From the NCBI RefSeq assembly GCF_028621715.1, contig NZ_CP117466.1:1064501-1128500 (forward strand): a DNA stretch of 64,000 nucleotides, read 5' to 3'. The position numbers and the translations under genes are program-made. Each line of letters starts with the position of its first letter. Positions within the stretch are counted from its first letter, which is position 1. This document shows positions 54,020-62,501 of this stretch, piece by piece. Source of the stretch: Paracoccus marcusii. GTDB taxonomy: Bacteria > Pseudomonadota > Alphaproteobacteria > Rhodobacterales > Rhodobacteraceae. The notes below the pieces were generated by a model, which saw only the letters and a program-made list of their open reading frames with translations, had not been told where the DNA came from and ran no database searches.

Positions 54020-54562
54020 TCAGAAGCCGCTATGCGTCTTCAGGAACTCCGCCTCCTCGGGGGTGCTGTCGCGGCCCAGGATCGCGTTGCGATGCGGAAA
54101 GCGGCCGAAGCGTTCGACGATGTCGCGATGCTCGCGCGCGAAATGCAGCGAATGGTCGTTGCCCAGGTCTTCGTACAGCGCCACCGACCGGGTCTGGTCG
54201 GCCAGATCCTCGCTGTGCATGAACGGCAGATAGAAGAACTGCCGCCGGTCGGGGGCCTGGCCCACGTCATGGCCCATGTCAAGCGCGGTCCGCGCGTGGC
54301 GCAGCGCCAGGTCGTTCGATTCGAAGCTGCGCGGCCCGCCGCGATAGATATTGCGCGGGAACTGGTCCAGCACGATCACCAGAGCCAGCGCGCTGTCGGG
54401 CGCGTCCATCCAGTCGTCCAGCCGCCCGGCATGCGCGGCCTCGTAGGTGTCGCTGAAACGGGCGGCGATGTCGCGGTCGATGTCGTCCGACTTGGCGAAC
54501 CAATAGGGGCGCATCTGGTCCGAAAACCAGAACTCCAGCACCTCGTGGGGGGTCTTGGGCAT
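54020..54562 (-). CDS. DUF924 family protein
   Basis: 180 residues: PHEVLEFWFSDQMRPYWFAK, ALALVIVLDQFPRNIYRGGP, RQFFYLPFMHSEDLADQTRS and GRFPHRNAILGRDSTPEEAE are DUF924 hallmarks, a TPR-like helical family of unknown function. ATG 54562 gives the typical start. It lies 11 bp after the pirin gene on the same strand. Confidence 0.88.
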   Translation of the reverse strand: MPKTPHEVLEFWFSDQMRPYWFAKSDDIDRDIAARFSDTYEAAHAGRLDDWMDAPDSALALVIVLDQFPRNIYRGGPRSFESNDLALRHARTALDMGHDVGQAPDRRQFFYLPFMHSEDLADQTRSVALYEDLGNDHSLHFAREHRDIVERFGRFPHRNAILGRDSTPEEAEFLKTHSGF

Positions 54563-54573
54563 GGGTCTCTCCG

Positions 54574-55506
54574 TCACGGCAAGGGGATGTGTTCGTCGCG
54601 GTCGCCCGGCGGCAGGTCGAACCGTCCTTGCCCCCAACGCGCCTCGCGCCATTCCTGTTTCGCGGCCTCGATCCGTTCGCGCGACGACGCGACGAAGTTC
54701 CACCAGATGTGGCGCGGCCCGTTCAGCGTGGCACCGCCAAGCGCCATCAGCCGTGCGCCCCGGTCGCCCGCCGCCACCGTGATCGCGTCGCCGGGGCGGA
54801 ACACCATCATCTGCCCGGCCTGGAACTCCTGCCCGGCGATGCTGACGCTGCCCTCGGTGATGTAGATCCCTCGATCCTCGTGATCGACGGGCAGGGGAAA
54901 GCGGGCGCGGGCGGCAAGCGTCACGTCCAGATAGAACGTGTCGGAATGCATCGTCGCGGGCGCTGTCTCGCCATAGGCGCGGCCCAGGATCAGTCGCGCC
55001 TCGATCCCCTGGTCGCGGATCTCGGGCAGGGCGTCCGCCGCGTGATGTTCGAAGCTGGGGACGATGTCCTCATGCGTCTCCGGCAGGGCGATCCAGGTCT
55101 GGATCCCCAGCAGGCTGCTGGGCCCGGCGCGCACGGCCTCGGGGCTGCGTTCGGAATGGGTCACGCCACGGCCTGCGACCATCCAGTTCAGCGCGCCGGG
55201 CGTGATGATCTGATCCGCGCCGGTGCTGTCCTGATGCTGAAAGCTGCCACGATACAGATAGGTGACCGTGCCCAGCCCGATATGGGGGTGCGGGCGCACG
55301 TCGATGCCCTGGTCGGTCAGGAATTCCGCCGGGCCCATCTGGTCGAAGAAGATGAACGGCCCCACCATCTGGCGTTTGGGGGCGGGCAGGGCGCGGCGCA
55401 CCTCGAACCCGCCCAGGTCGCGGGCGCGGGGGATGATCAGCGTCTCGATGGCATCGGCGCCGACGGCGTCGGGGCATCCGGGGGTCAGGGCGGGGTTCCA
55501 GCTCAT
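54574..55506 (-). CDS. Pirin family protein
   Basis: 310 residues, double cupin. Metal-binding residues are in DVRPHPHIGLGTVTYLYRGS (two His) and a later HxD/E (EHH and HSD regions). WMVAGRGVTHSERSP is the pirin signature. Bacterial pirins of this kind (YhhW-like) can act as quercetinases or regulators. AGGAGAG precedes ATG 55506. It is divergent from the dioxygenase-esterase fusion gene 150 bp away, and both may belong to one aromatic/quinone stress response. Confidence 0.9.
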   Translation of the reverse strand: MSWNPALTPGCPDAVGADAIETLIIPRARDLGGFEVRRALPAPKRQMVGPFIFFDQMGPAEFLTDQGIDVRPHPHIGLGTVTYLYRGSFQHQDSTGADQIITPGALNWMVAGRGVTHSERSPEAVRAGPSSLLGIQTWIALPETHEDIVPSFEHHAADALPEIRDQGIEARLILGRAYGETAPATMHSDTFYLDVTLAARARFPLPVDHEDRGIYITEGSVSIAGQEFQAGQMMVFRPGDAITVAAGDRGARLMALGGATLNGPRHIWWNFVASSRERIEAAKQEWREARWGQGRFDLPPGDRDEHIPLP

Positions 55507-55659
55507 GGCGTTCTCTCCTGTGCTGTTCCCAAGGGTGGGGGTTTGCGGGCCATCGGGCAAGCGTGCAGGCGTTCGGTTCGTGCGAACGCTGGGTTGCGTA
55601 CGACCCCCGTGGCGCCGAACGACCGCCACGGGCATGTTGGATCCTGAAAGGAGGTCGCC

Positions 55660-57156
55660 ATGACGGGACTTCATCACGTGACGGCCATCACGCGCGACGT
55701 GCAGGCCAATGTCGATTTCTGGATGGGCTTTCTGGGCCTGTCGCTGGTCAAGCAGACCGCGGGGTTCGAGGATGCCGAACAGCTGCACCTGTTCTATGGC
55801 GATGCCACGGGCGCGCCCGGGTCGCTGGTCAGCTTCCTGGTCTGGCAGGACGGCGCGCCCGGTCGCGTGGGACACGGACAGGTGGCCGAGATCGCCTTGG
55901 CCATCCCCCGCGCGCGGATCGGCGACTGGCTGACCCGCGCCATGCAGCGCGGCTTGCGCGTCGAGGGGCCGGTCCGCGAATTCGGTGCGCCGGTCCTGCG
56001 CCTGCGCGACCCAGACGGGATCATCGTCAAGCTGGTGGGCGGGGACATCCCCGATACCGGCTGGCCCGCGGCCCCCGCCCGCCTGCAGGGCGTAACCCTG
56101 TGGTCGCAGGACGCCCCGGCCACGGCGGCGTTCCTGGCACGCTTCGGCTATGCCCCCCAAGGCATCGAAGGCGGCGTGACGCGCCTGGCATCAAACCGCG
56201 ACGCGATCGACATCCGCGACACGGCAGGGTTCGTGCCGGGCATTCCGGGAACCGGGGTGATCGACCATGTCGCCCTGCGCGTGCCCGATGTCGCGGCGAT
56301 CGACGAGCACCGGGCCGCGCTGACCGATGTGACGGTCCATGATCGGCTGTACTTCACCTCTCTCTATGTCCGCGATCCTGCGGGCATCCTGATCGAACTG
56401 GCGACCGACGGTCCCGGCATGGCCGTGGACGAGGACGACCTCGGCCGGACCCTGAAGGTCCCGCCACACATGACCGACGACACCGACCTGCGGCTGCGCC
56501 TGCCGCAATTCGCCCGCCCGGGCGAGGAAAGGACCCCCATGCGCGATCTGCCCTTCATCCACCGCATCCACACCCCTGACGATGCAGACGGGTCGGTGAT
56601 CCTCCTGCTGCACGGCACCGGCGGATCGGAATCCGACCTGATGCCGCTGGCGCATCGCATCGCGCCGCGCGCCACCCTGCTGGGCCTGCGCGGCCGGTCG
56701 ACCGAGGAGGGCGTCGCCCGGTTCTTCCGGCGCCTGTCCATGGCCAGCTTTGACCAGGACGACATCCGGTCCGAAGCCGCGGCCTTTGCCGGCTTCTGGG
56801 AGGGTGCGATGGCGGCCTATGGCCTCGACCCCGCGCGGCTGACGGTGCTGGGCTATTCGAACGGCGCAAACTTTGCGGGGGCGGTGATGGCTCTGCATCC
56901 GGGGCTGATCGCGCGGGCGATCCTGATCCGGCCGATGCTGGTGCTGGACCCGGCGCCACGGGCCGATCTGTCGGGGGTCCGGGTTCTGACGCTGCAGGGG
57001 GCGCGCGACCCCTATGGACATTACGCCCCGGCGTTGAACGACTGGCTGGCCGCAAGCGGGGCCGATCTGGACGCCCGCACGATCGCGGCGGGACACGAGA
57101 TCGCCCCCGAGGACCTTGCCGCGGCCAGCGCCTGGATGGCCAGTTCCGGGGCATGA
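55660..57156 (+). CDS. Fusion of ring-cleaving VOC dioxygenase (MhqA/MhqO-like) and alpha/beta hydrolase (MhqD-like)
   Basis: 498 residues. Residues 1 to about 280 contain paired VOC repeats ([59 protein letters not shown]), the pattern of Bacillus MhqA/MhqO hydroquinone-type dioxygenases. Residues about 295-498 are a carboxylesterase: VILLLHGTGGSESDLMPLAH, the nucleophile VLGYSNGANFAGAVMAL and a final His in AAGHEIAPEDL, like MhqD. In Bacillus these are separate proteins. Between them an ATG at 56539 is preceded by GAGGAAAGGACCCCC, a good ribosome-binding site, so the hydrolase may also be made alone. GGAGG precedes ATG 55660. Confidence 0.87.
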   Translation: MTGLHHVTAITRDVQANVDFWMGFLGLSLVKQTAGFEDAEQLHLFYGDATGAPGSLVSFLVWQDGAPGRVGHGQVAEIALAIPRARIGDWLTRAMQRGLRVEGPVREFGAPVLRLRDPDGIIVKLVGGDIPDTGWPAAPARLQGVTLWSQDAPATAAFLARFGYAPQGIEGGVTRLASNRDAIDIRDTAGFVPGIPGTGVIDHVALRVPDVAAIDEHRAALTDVTVHDRLYFTSLYVRDPAGILIELATDGPGMAVDEDDLGRTLKVPPHMTDDTDLRLRLPQFARPGEERTPMRDLPFIHRIHTPDDADGSVILLLHGTGGSESDLMPLAHRIAPRATLLGLRGRSTEEGVARFFRRLSMASFDQDDIRSEAAAFAGFWEGAMAAYGLDPARLTVLGYSNGANFAGAVMALHPGLIARAILIRPMLVLDPAPRADLSGVRVLTLQGARDPYGHYAPALNDWLAASGADLDARTIAAGHEIAPEDLAAASAWMASSGA

Positions 57157-57192
57157 AAAAGCCCCGCCTCCGGTCTTGGCCGGAGGCGGGGC
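57156..57192 (-). terminator. Rho-independent terminator
   Basis: GCCCCGCCTCCGG (57161-57173) and CCGGAGGCGGGGC (57180-57192) form a perfect 13-bp stem with a 6-base loop. On the minus strand the stem is followed by five T residues (57160-57156), so it ends transcripts of the minus-strand operon whose last stop is at 57224. It starts right at the stop of the plus-strand fusion gene and may also slow transcription from that side. Confidence 0.88.
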
Positions 57193-57223
57193 GCACTGGT
57201 CAGACTGTGTACGGCGCTATAAC

Positions 57224-57979
57224 TCAGACAAATTCGAACCGGTTCCCGAACGGGTCCGCCACGGCCGCCGATTTCTCCGGAAATCCGGTCAAGGCGACGT
57301 GATCCAGCCCGGTCCGGCCGTCGGGGCGGGGACCGGCCCCCCGGCTGTTCCAGACATTCGCGGCCAGATGGTGGTGATAGCCGTTCCAGCCGTACCAGCC
57401 CCCGCCCGGCGCATCATGGGTGCGCGTCAGGCCAAGCGTGCCCTGCATGAAGTCATCGGCCGCGTCCATCGCCCCGACCTGCAGGTGGACATGGCCGATT
57501 TGGGTCCCGGCGGGCGCGTCCTGCCAGGGCCCGTCCGCCGCGGCCGCAAGATCGTTCAGGTCCAGCCGTTCGGTGACCATCCGCACGCGGTCGCCGTCGC
57601 GGGTCCAGTCCGAGGCAGGCCGGTCGCGATAGATCTCAATCCCGTTGCCTTCGGGGTCGTCCAGATACAGCGCCTCGCTGACATCGTGATCCGATGCGCC
57701 GGTCAGCCGCACGCCCGTATCGGCGGCGTGGCGCAGCCAACGGCCCAGGGCCGCGCGGTCGGGCAGCAGGAAGGCGGTGTGGAACAGGCCTGCGTCACGC
57801 GGATCGCGCGGGATGGCGGCGGGATCGCCCGACAGGCGGATCAGCACCTGCCCGCCCGCGCCCAGATCGCGCTGTGCCCCGTCCGCGCCCATCGGCTCCA
57901 GCCCAAGCACGGTCTGATAGAACCGCGCCATGCCGGGCAGGTCGCGCACGGTCAGCGCGACATGGGCGATGCCGGTCAT
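57224..57979 (-). CDS. VOC family protein, catechol-2,3-dioxygenase-like (CatE type)
   Basis: 251 residues with two VOC modules: MTGIAHVALTVRDLPGMARF, YQTVLGLEPMG and YLDDPEGNGIEIYRDRPASD in the first; GTQIGHVHLQVGAMDAADDF, LGLTRTHDAPGGGWYGWNGY (then HHHLAANVW) in the second. This matches Bacillus CatE/YfiE-like extradiol dioxygenases that open catechols with Fe(II). ATG 57979 overlaps the stop of the flavoprotein gene by 4 bp. It is last in its operon, before the terminator at 57156-57192. Confidence 0.88.
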   Translation of the reverse strand: MTGIAHVALTVRDLPGMARFYQTVLGLEPMGADGAQRDLGAGGQVLIRLSGDPAAIPRDPRDAGLFHTAFLLPDRAALGRWLRHAADTGVRLTGASDHDVSEALYLDDPEGNGIEIYRDRPASDWTRDGDRVRMVTERLDLNDLAAAADGPWQDAPAGTQIGHVHLQVGAMDAADDFMQGTLGLTRTHDAPGGGWYGWNGYHHHLAANVWNSRGAGPRPDGRTGLDHVALTGFPEKSAAVADPFGNRFEFV

Positions 57980-58530
57980 GACCGGCCGCCGCCGATCGAG
58001 CCGGCAAAGCCCGCCACGAATTCGACCAGCCTTTCGCGGGTCTTGTCGTCCGTCAGGTTGCCTTGGTCGTCGAACAGATCGCCCGCGCGCGACACCATCA
58101 GCCGTCCTTCCCACCAAGGGCGGGTGGCCAGCATCCGCAGCACCGGCAGCCAGTGCGACTGCGCATGCGCGGTTCCGAAATTGCCCGGAGAGGCGCCGAT
58201 GACGGCCACGGGCTTGCCCTTGAAGATGGCCATGCCCTGGCCGCGCGACATCCAGTCGATGACGTTCTTCAGCACGCCCGGCACGCCGTTGTTGTATTCA
58301 GGGCTGACCAGCAGCAGCCCGTCCGCGGCCGCCAGCTGGTCGGTCAGGGTCGTGACCGCGGCGGGAATGCCCGACGCGGCCTCCAGGTCGCCGTCATAGA
58401 GCGGCACCTGCGCGATGTCGCCGATGGTGATCGTCACACCCTCGGGGGCGGCATCCGCCGCCGCCCGAAGCAGGCCGGAATTCAGCGATGCCCGACGCAG
58501 GCTGCCGGAAAGTCCCAGGATCGTGGTCAT
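57976..58530 (-). CDS. NADPH-dependent FMN reductase (chromate/quinone reductase type)
   Basis: 184-residue flavodoxin-like protein: TTILGLSGSLRRASLNSGLL (phosphate-binding loop) and LLLVSPEYNNGVPGVLKNVI followed by DWMSR. Relatives such as ChrR and AzoR2-like enzymes reduce quinones by two electrons, avoiding radical formation. It lies between the two dioxygenase genes and is translationally coupled to the CatE-like gene, which supports a role in quinone detoxification. Confidence 0.92.
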   Translation of the reverse strand: MTTILGLSGSLRRASLNSGLLRAAADAAPEGVTITIGDIAQVPLYDGDLEAASGIPAAVTTLTDQLAAADGLLLVSPEYNNGVPGVLKNVIDWMSRGQGMAIFKGKPVAVIGASPGNFGTAHAQSHWLPVLRMLATRPWWEGRLMVSRAGDLFDDQGNLTDDKTRERLVEFVAGFAGSIGGGRS

Positions 58531-58547
58531 CGCGTCTCTCCTTGCGT

Positions 58548-59480
58548 TCAGGCCAGGGGTTTCAGCCCGGCCTCGATCTGCTGGCGCTTGCCCTCCAGGA
58601 AGGGGGGCAGGGACAGGCTCTCGCCCATCGTCTCGAAGGGTTCGTCCACGTCGAAGCCCGGCCCGTCGGTCGCCAGTTCGAACAGATTGCCGCCGGGTTC
58701 GCGGAAATACAACGACCGGAAATAGAACCGCTCGACCTCGCCGCTGCTGGGCACGCGGAACCGGGCCACGCGGTCGGTCCAGGCGGTCAGGGCAGCGGTA
58801 TCGGGCACGCGGAAGGCCACGTGATGCACCCCGCCCGCGCCCTGGCGCGCCTGCGGCAGGCCGGGCTGGACCGCGACATGCAGTTCGGCCGCGGCACCAC
58901 CCTCGCCCATCTCGAAGACATGGACCTGGCCCTGGCCATCGGGGCTGGCATAGTCGCGCACCAGGCGCATGTTCATGACCTGGGTCAGCACGGCTTGGGT
59001 CGGGGCCAGTTCGGGAACCGAGATGGTGATCGGCCCCAGCCCGTGAATCTGGTGTTCGGCGGGCACGTCGCTGCGATCCCAGGGCTGGCCTGCCGGGGTG
59101 GGGGCGGCGATCAGGCGCAGGCGCTGACCCTCGGGGTCCTCGACATCCAGGGTCGGGCGGCCGTCCAGCGTGGTGATCTTGCTGGCCAGGCCCGACAGAC
59201 GGTCGGCCCAGTAGTCCATACTGTCCTCGCCCACGCGCAGCCCCGTCCGGGTGATCGCGTTCGTGCCGCGGCGTTCGGGCGCGGCGGGCCAGTCGAAGAA
59301 GGTGATGTCGGTGCCGGGGCTGCCCGCCCCGTCCGCGAAGAACAGGTGATAGGCCGAGGTGTCGTCCTGGTTCACGGTCTTCTTGACCCGGCGCAGGCCA
59401 AGGGTCTGGGTATAGAACTGGTTGTTGCCCCGCGCATTGGCGGTGATCGCCGTCAGGTGATGGATTCCGGTCAGCTGCAT
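58548..59480 (-). CDS. Ring-cleaving dioxygenase (MhqO/PcpA-like, glyoxalase superfamily)
   Basis: 310 residues: [60 protein letters not shown] and [20 protein letters not shown] with His and Glu positioned as Fe(II) ligands. The family cleaves hydroquinone-like rings (MhqO, LinE/PcpA relatives). AAGGAGCC precedes ATG 59480. It is the first gene of the minus-strand operon and is divergent from a LysR gene, 120 bp away. Confidence 0.92.
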   Translation of the reverse strand: MQLTGIHHLTAITANARGNNQFYTQTLGLRRVKKTVNQDDTSAYHLFFADGAGSPGTDITFFDWPAAPERRGTNAITRTGLRVGEDSMDYWADRLSGLASKITTLDGRPTLDVEDPEGQRLRLIAAPTPAGQPWDRSDVPAEHQIHGLGPITISVPELAPTQAVLTQVMNMRLVRDYASPDGQGQVHVFEMGEGGAAAELHVAVQPGLPQARQGAGGVHHVAFRVPDTAALTAWTDRVARFRVPSSGEVERFYFRSLYFREPGGNLFELATDGPGFDVDEPFETMGESLSLPPFLEGKRQQIEAGLKPLA

Positions 59481-59600
59481 GGCAGGCTCCTTTCCTTGCT
59501 TGAAGGGAATATGGCGCAGGCGGGGCGTTCGCGGCACCCATGCGCGCGGCAACGCCGCGTTCGGTTCTTGCGAACGACCGGCGACGTGCTAGGGTGCGCT

Positions 59601-60575
59601 ATGACCTGGACGATCACGGATATCCGAACCTTTCTGTCGGTGCTGGATGCGGGCAGCATCTCGGGTGCCGCGGCGCGGTCGGACCTGTCGAAATCCGTGG
59701 TCAGCAAGCGGATCACCGATTTCGAGGCCGCGTTGGGCGTCGCGCTGTTCACCCGGCATGCCGGGCGCATCGCGCCCACCGACAGCGCGCTGTCCCTGGC
59801 CGAACGGTTGCGCCCGGCGCTGGCCGAACTGGTCGCCGCCACCGAAAGCGCCGCCGCGCCCGAGGCCGCGCTGCGCGGGCGGCTGGCCATCGCAGCGCCG
59901 ATGAGTTTCGGCATCCGCCACCTGGGCCCGGTGATCGCGGGTTTCGCGCGCGCCCATCCGGGGCTGGAGATCGTGCTGGATTACGATGACCGGCACATGG
60001 ACCTGGGGCGGGCGGGGTTCGATCTGGGGCTGCGCATCGGGCATCTGAAGGACAGCAGCCTGATGGCGCGCCGCCTGTGCGAGGATCCGCGCGCCCTGGT
60101 GGCCAGTCCCGATTACCTGGCGCAGCACGGCGCGGTCGGGGCGCCCGGCGATCTGGCGGGGCACGAGGTCATCGGATACCTGAACGCGCGGCTGGCCGAG
60201 ATCTGGCCCTTTGGCGCCCAGGTCGCGCCGCCCCGGCAAAGCCGGGTGTCGGCCAACAACGGCGAGGCGATGCGCGATCTGGCCATCGGCGGGTTGGGCC
60301 TGGCGCTGCTTCCGCTGTTCATCGTTCATGACGCGCTGCGCGACGGGCGGCTGGTGCAGGTGCTGCCGGACTTGGCGCAGGACCCGCTGCCGATCAGCGT
60401 GGTCTGGCCGCCAATCCGGCCGCTGCCCCGCAAGACACGCGCCTTTGTCGATCACATCGCGGCGGCCTTTGCCGAGGACCCGCCATGGCAGCGCGGCCTG
60501 GTGCGTCCCGCGACGGCCGGGGGGCCAGCCCCCCGGACCCCCCGCCCCCCCAAGCCCCTGGAAGGTGTGCCATGA
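59601..60575 (+). CDS. LysR-type regulator of the quinone-detoxification cluster
   Basis: 324 residues. The helix-turn-helix is TWTITDIRTFLSVLDAGSIS followed by SDLSKSVVSKRITDFEAALG, and the effector domain is of the CrgA/QuiR-like group (GRLAIAAPMSFGIRHLGPVI). The C-terminal 25 residues are Pro-rich (GGPAPRTPRPPKPLEG) and look like an unusual tail. It is divergent from the dioxygenase operon, which it probably regulates. The stop overlaps the next small gene by 4 bp. Confidence 0.88.
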   Translation: MTWTITDIRTFLSVLDAGSISGAAARSDLSKSVVSKRITDFEAALGVALFTRHAGRIAPTDSALSLAERLRPALAELVAATESAAAPEAALRGRLAIAAPMSFGIRHLGPVIAGFARAHPGLEIVLDYDDRHMDLGRAGFDLGLRIGHLKDSSLMARRLCEDPRALVASPDYLAQHGAVGAPGDLAGHEVIGYLNARLAEIWPFGAQVAPPRQSRVSANNGEAMRDLAIGGLGLALLPLFIVHDALRDGRLVQVLPDLAQDPLPISVVWPPIRPLPRKTRAFVDHIAAAFAEDPPWQRGLVRPATAGGPAPRTPRPPKPLEGVP

Positions 60576-60760
60576 AGCTGGTCGATCCCGATGCGCCGTT
60601 CTTTCGCCCGCTGTGGGTGCGGGTGATCTGCGTGATCCTGCCGCTGATCTGGGCGGGGGTGGAGCTGTGGTCGGGCAGTCCCGCCTGGGCCATGCTGTTC
60701 GGGGCCGCGGGGATCTATCTGGGGCTGGCCCTGTTCGTGTGGCGGCGGCCGGAGCCCTGA
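60572..60760 (+). CDS. Small two-helix membrane protein
   Basis: 62 residues starting at an ATG that overlaps the LysR stop (ATGA), with GGAAGG upstream. Two hydrophobic helices are seen (VRVICVILPLIWAGVELWSG and AWAMLFGAAGIYLGLALFVW). The function is not recognised. The size and coupling suggest a real accessory gene co-expressed with the regulator. Confidence 0.7.
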   Translation: MKLVDPDAPFFRPLWVRVICVILPLIWAGVELWSGSPAWAMLFGAAGIYLGLALFVWRRPEP

Positions 60761-60779
60761 GGCCCCAGCCACCCGTATC

Positions 60780-62387
60780 TTAGGCGGTCAGCGCCGGCAC
60801 ACCCGTCAGCCAGGCGAAGCCGTTCGCCGGCAGGTGCAGCGTGCCGCCCTCCAGCGTGGCGTTGACCGGGCCGCTGAGGTCGGTATCGCCCGCGACCGCC
60901 ACCGACAGGGGCGTGCGCGACAGGTTGAACACCGCCGTCAGCGCCTGCCCGTCATGGTCGCGGCGGAAGGCCAGGATCGGTTCGGGCATGTCCAGGAAGG
61001 CGGTCTTGCCGAAGCGCAGCGCATCGGACGCCTTGCGGAAGGCGATCGTGCCGCGATAGGCGGCCAGCACGCTGTCGTTGCTGTTCTGCTGATGCGCCAC
61101 GGCGCGGACCGCCTGGTCGTCCTTGACCGGCAGCCAGGGCGCCGCGTCCGAGAACCCCGCATGCGGTTCGCTCTGGTCCCAGACCATCGGCGTGCGGCAG
61201 CCGTCGCGGCCCTTGACCTCGGGCCAGAAGCGCAGGGCGGGGGGGTCGGTCAGTTCCTCATAGACCAGGGTCGTCTCGGTCTGGCCCAGCTCCTCTCCCT
61301 GATAGAGGCAGATCGTGCCGGGAAAGGACAGCAGCATCGCCGCCGCCTGCCGTGCCAGCGCCTCGGGGGATTGCGCATGGTCGGCCCAACGGGACACGTG
61401 CCGGATCACGTCGTGGTTCGAGAAGGACCAGCAGGAATGGCTGTCGGGGGCATGATCGTGCACGCCCTCGATCGTGTGCCGGAAATGGCGCGCGGTGAAG
61501 TCGGGGCTGAGCATCTCGAAGCTGTAGCACATGTGCAGGCGGTCATCGCCCTGGGTGTAATCGCCCATGATGTCGATGGCGGTCTGGCCGCCGTCGCCGA
61601 CCTCTCCGACCATCATGCGGGCGTCGTATTCGTCGGTCAGCGCGCGCATGCGTTCCAGGAAGGCGATGTTCTCGCGCTGGTTCTTGGAATGGATGTGGCG
61701 CTGAAAGCCGTAGGTCTCGGGGCCCTTGTGGTCAGGATTGGGCGGGTTGTCGCGCAGCTTGGCGTCGTGGAAGTAGTAGTTGACCGTGTCCAGCCGGAAC
61801 CCGTCGACGCCGCGATCCAGCCAGAAACGCATCGTATCCAGCAGGGCGTCCTGGACCGCAGGGTTCCACATGTTCAGGTCGGGCTGCTCGATCAGGAAGT
61901 TGTGCAGGTAGTACTGGCGCCGGCGCGGCTCCCATTCCCATGCCGGGCCGCCGAAGACGGAGGGCCAGTTCGTGGGCGGGGTGCCGTCGGGCTTGGGGTC
62001 GGCCCAGACATACCAGTCGGCCTTGGGGTTGGTGCGGTCGCGGCGGCTCTCGTCGAACCAGGGATGCTTGTCGCTGGAATGGCTGATGACCTGGTCGATG
62101 ATGACCTTCAGGCCCAGGGCGTGCGCGCGGGCGACCATGGCGTCGAAATCGGCCATGCTGCCGAACAGCGGGTCGACGCCGGTATAGTCCGACACGTCAT
62201 AGCCCATGTCCTTCTGCGGCGAGGTGAAGAAGGGCGACAGCCAGATCGCATCCACACCAAGGCCCGCCACATGGTCCAGCCGGCGCGTGATGCCCGGCAG
62301 GTCGCCGATGCCGTCGCCGTCACTGTCCTGAAAACTGCGGGGATAGATCTGATAGATCACCGCGTCGCGCCACCATTCCGCCATCAT
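60780..62387 (-). CDS. GH13 alpha-glucosidase / oligo-1,6-glucosidase
   Basis: 535 residues. It begins WWRDAVIYQIYPRSFQDSDG, the GH13_23/31 start. Conserved region I is LKVIIDQVISHSSDKHPWF, region II is RGVDGFRLDTVNYY with the nucleophile Asp, region III has the acid Glu in RMMVGEVGDGG, and region IV is SFSNHDVIRH. It hydrolyses alpha-glucosidic bonds of short sugars in the cytoplasm. The neighbouring transporter genes of the usual agl operon are not seen. It is divergent from glgB across 114 bp. Confidence 0.93.
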   Translation of the reverse strand: MMAEWWRDAVIYQIYPRSFQDSDGDGIGDLPGITRRLDHVAGLGVDAIWLSPFFTSPQKDMGYDVSDYTGVDPLFGSMADFDAMVARAHALGLKVIIDQVISHSSDKHPWFDESRRDRTNPKADWYVWADPKPDGTPPTNWPSVFGGPAWEWEPRRRQYYLHNFLIEQPDLNMWNPAVQDALLDTMRFWLDRGVDGFRLDTVNYYFHDAKLRDNPPNPDHKGPETYGFQRHIHSKNQRENIAFLERMRALTDEYDARMMVGEVGDGGQTAIDIMGDYTQGDDRLHMCYSFEMLSPDFTARHFRHTIEGVHDHAPDSHSCWSFSNHDVIRHVSRWADHAQSPEALARQAAAMLLSFPGTICLYQGEELGQTETTLVYEELTDPPALRFWPEVKGRDGCRTPMVWDQSEPHAGFSDAAPWLPVKDDQAVRAVAHQQNSNDSVLAAYRGTIAFRKASDALRFGKTAFLDMPEPILAFRRDHDGQALTAVFNLSRTPLSVAVAGDTDLSGPVNATLEGGTLHLPANGFAWLTGVPALTA

Positions 62388-62447
62388 CGATACCTTTCCG
62401 GAAAATCCTGTCGTCGCGGATGACTATAGCGGGATCAAAAAGGAGGT

Positions 62448-62459
62448 GTTAGCGTTAAC
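62448..62459. promoter_or_regulatory. Near-palindromic operator candidate
   Basis: GTTAGCGTTAAC is a 12-bp dyad with one mismatch, placed in the 114-bp divergent region between the GH13 gene and glgB. It sits just past a perfect AAAGGAGGTG stretch. LacI-family regulators of alpha-glucoside genes use dyads of this size, but no regulator gene is in view. A second inverted repeat, GCCCGA (62469-62474) and TCGGGC (62483-62488), lies before the glgB ATG. Confidence 0.35.
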
Positions 62460-62501
62460 CAGACGATTGCCCGAATCTGTGATCGGGCTAAGGTGGGCCG
62501 C

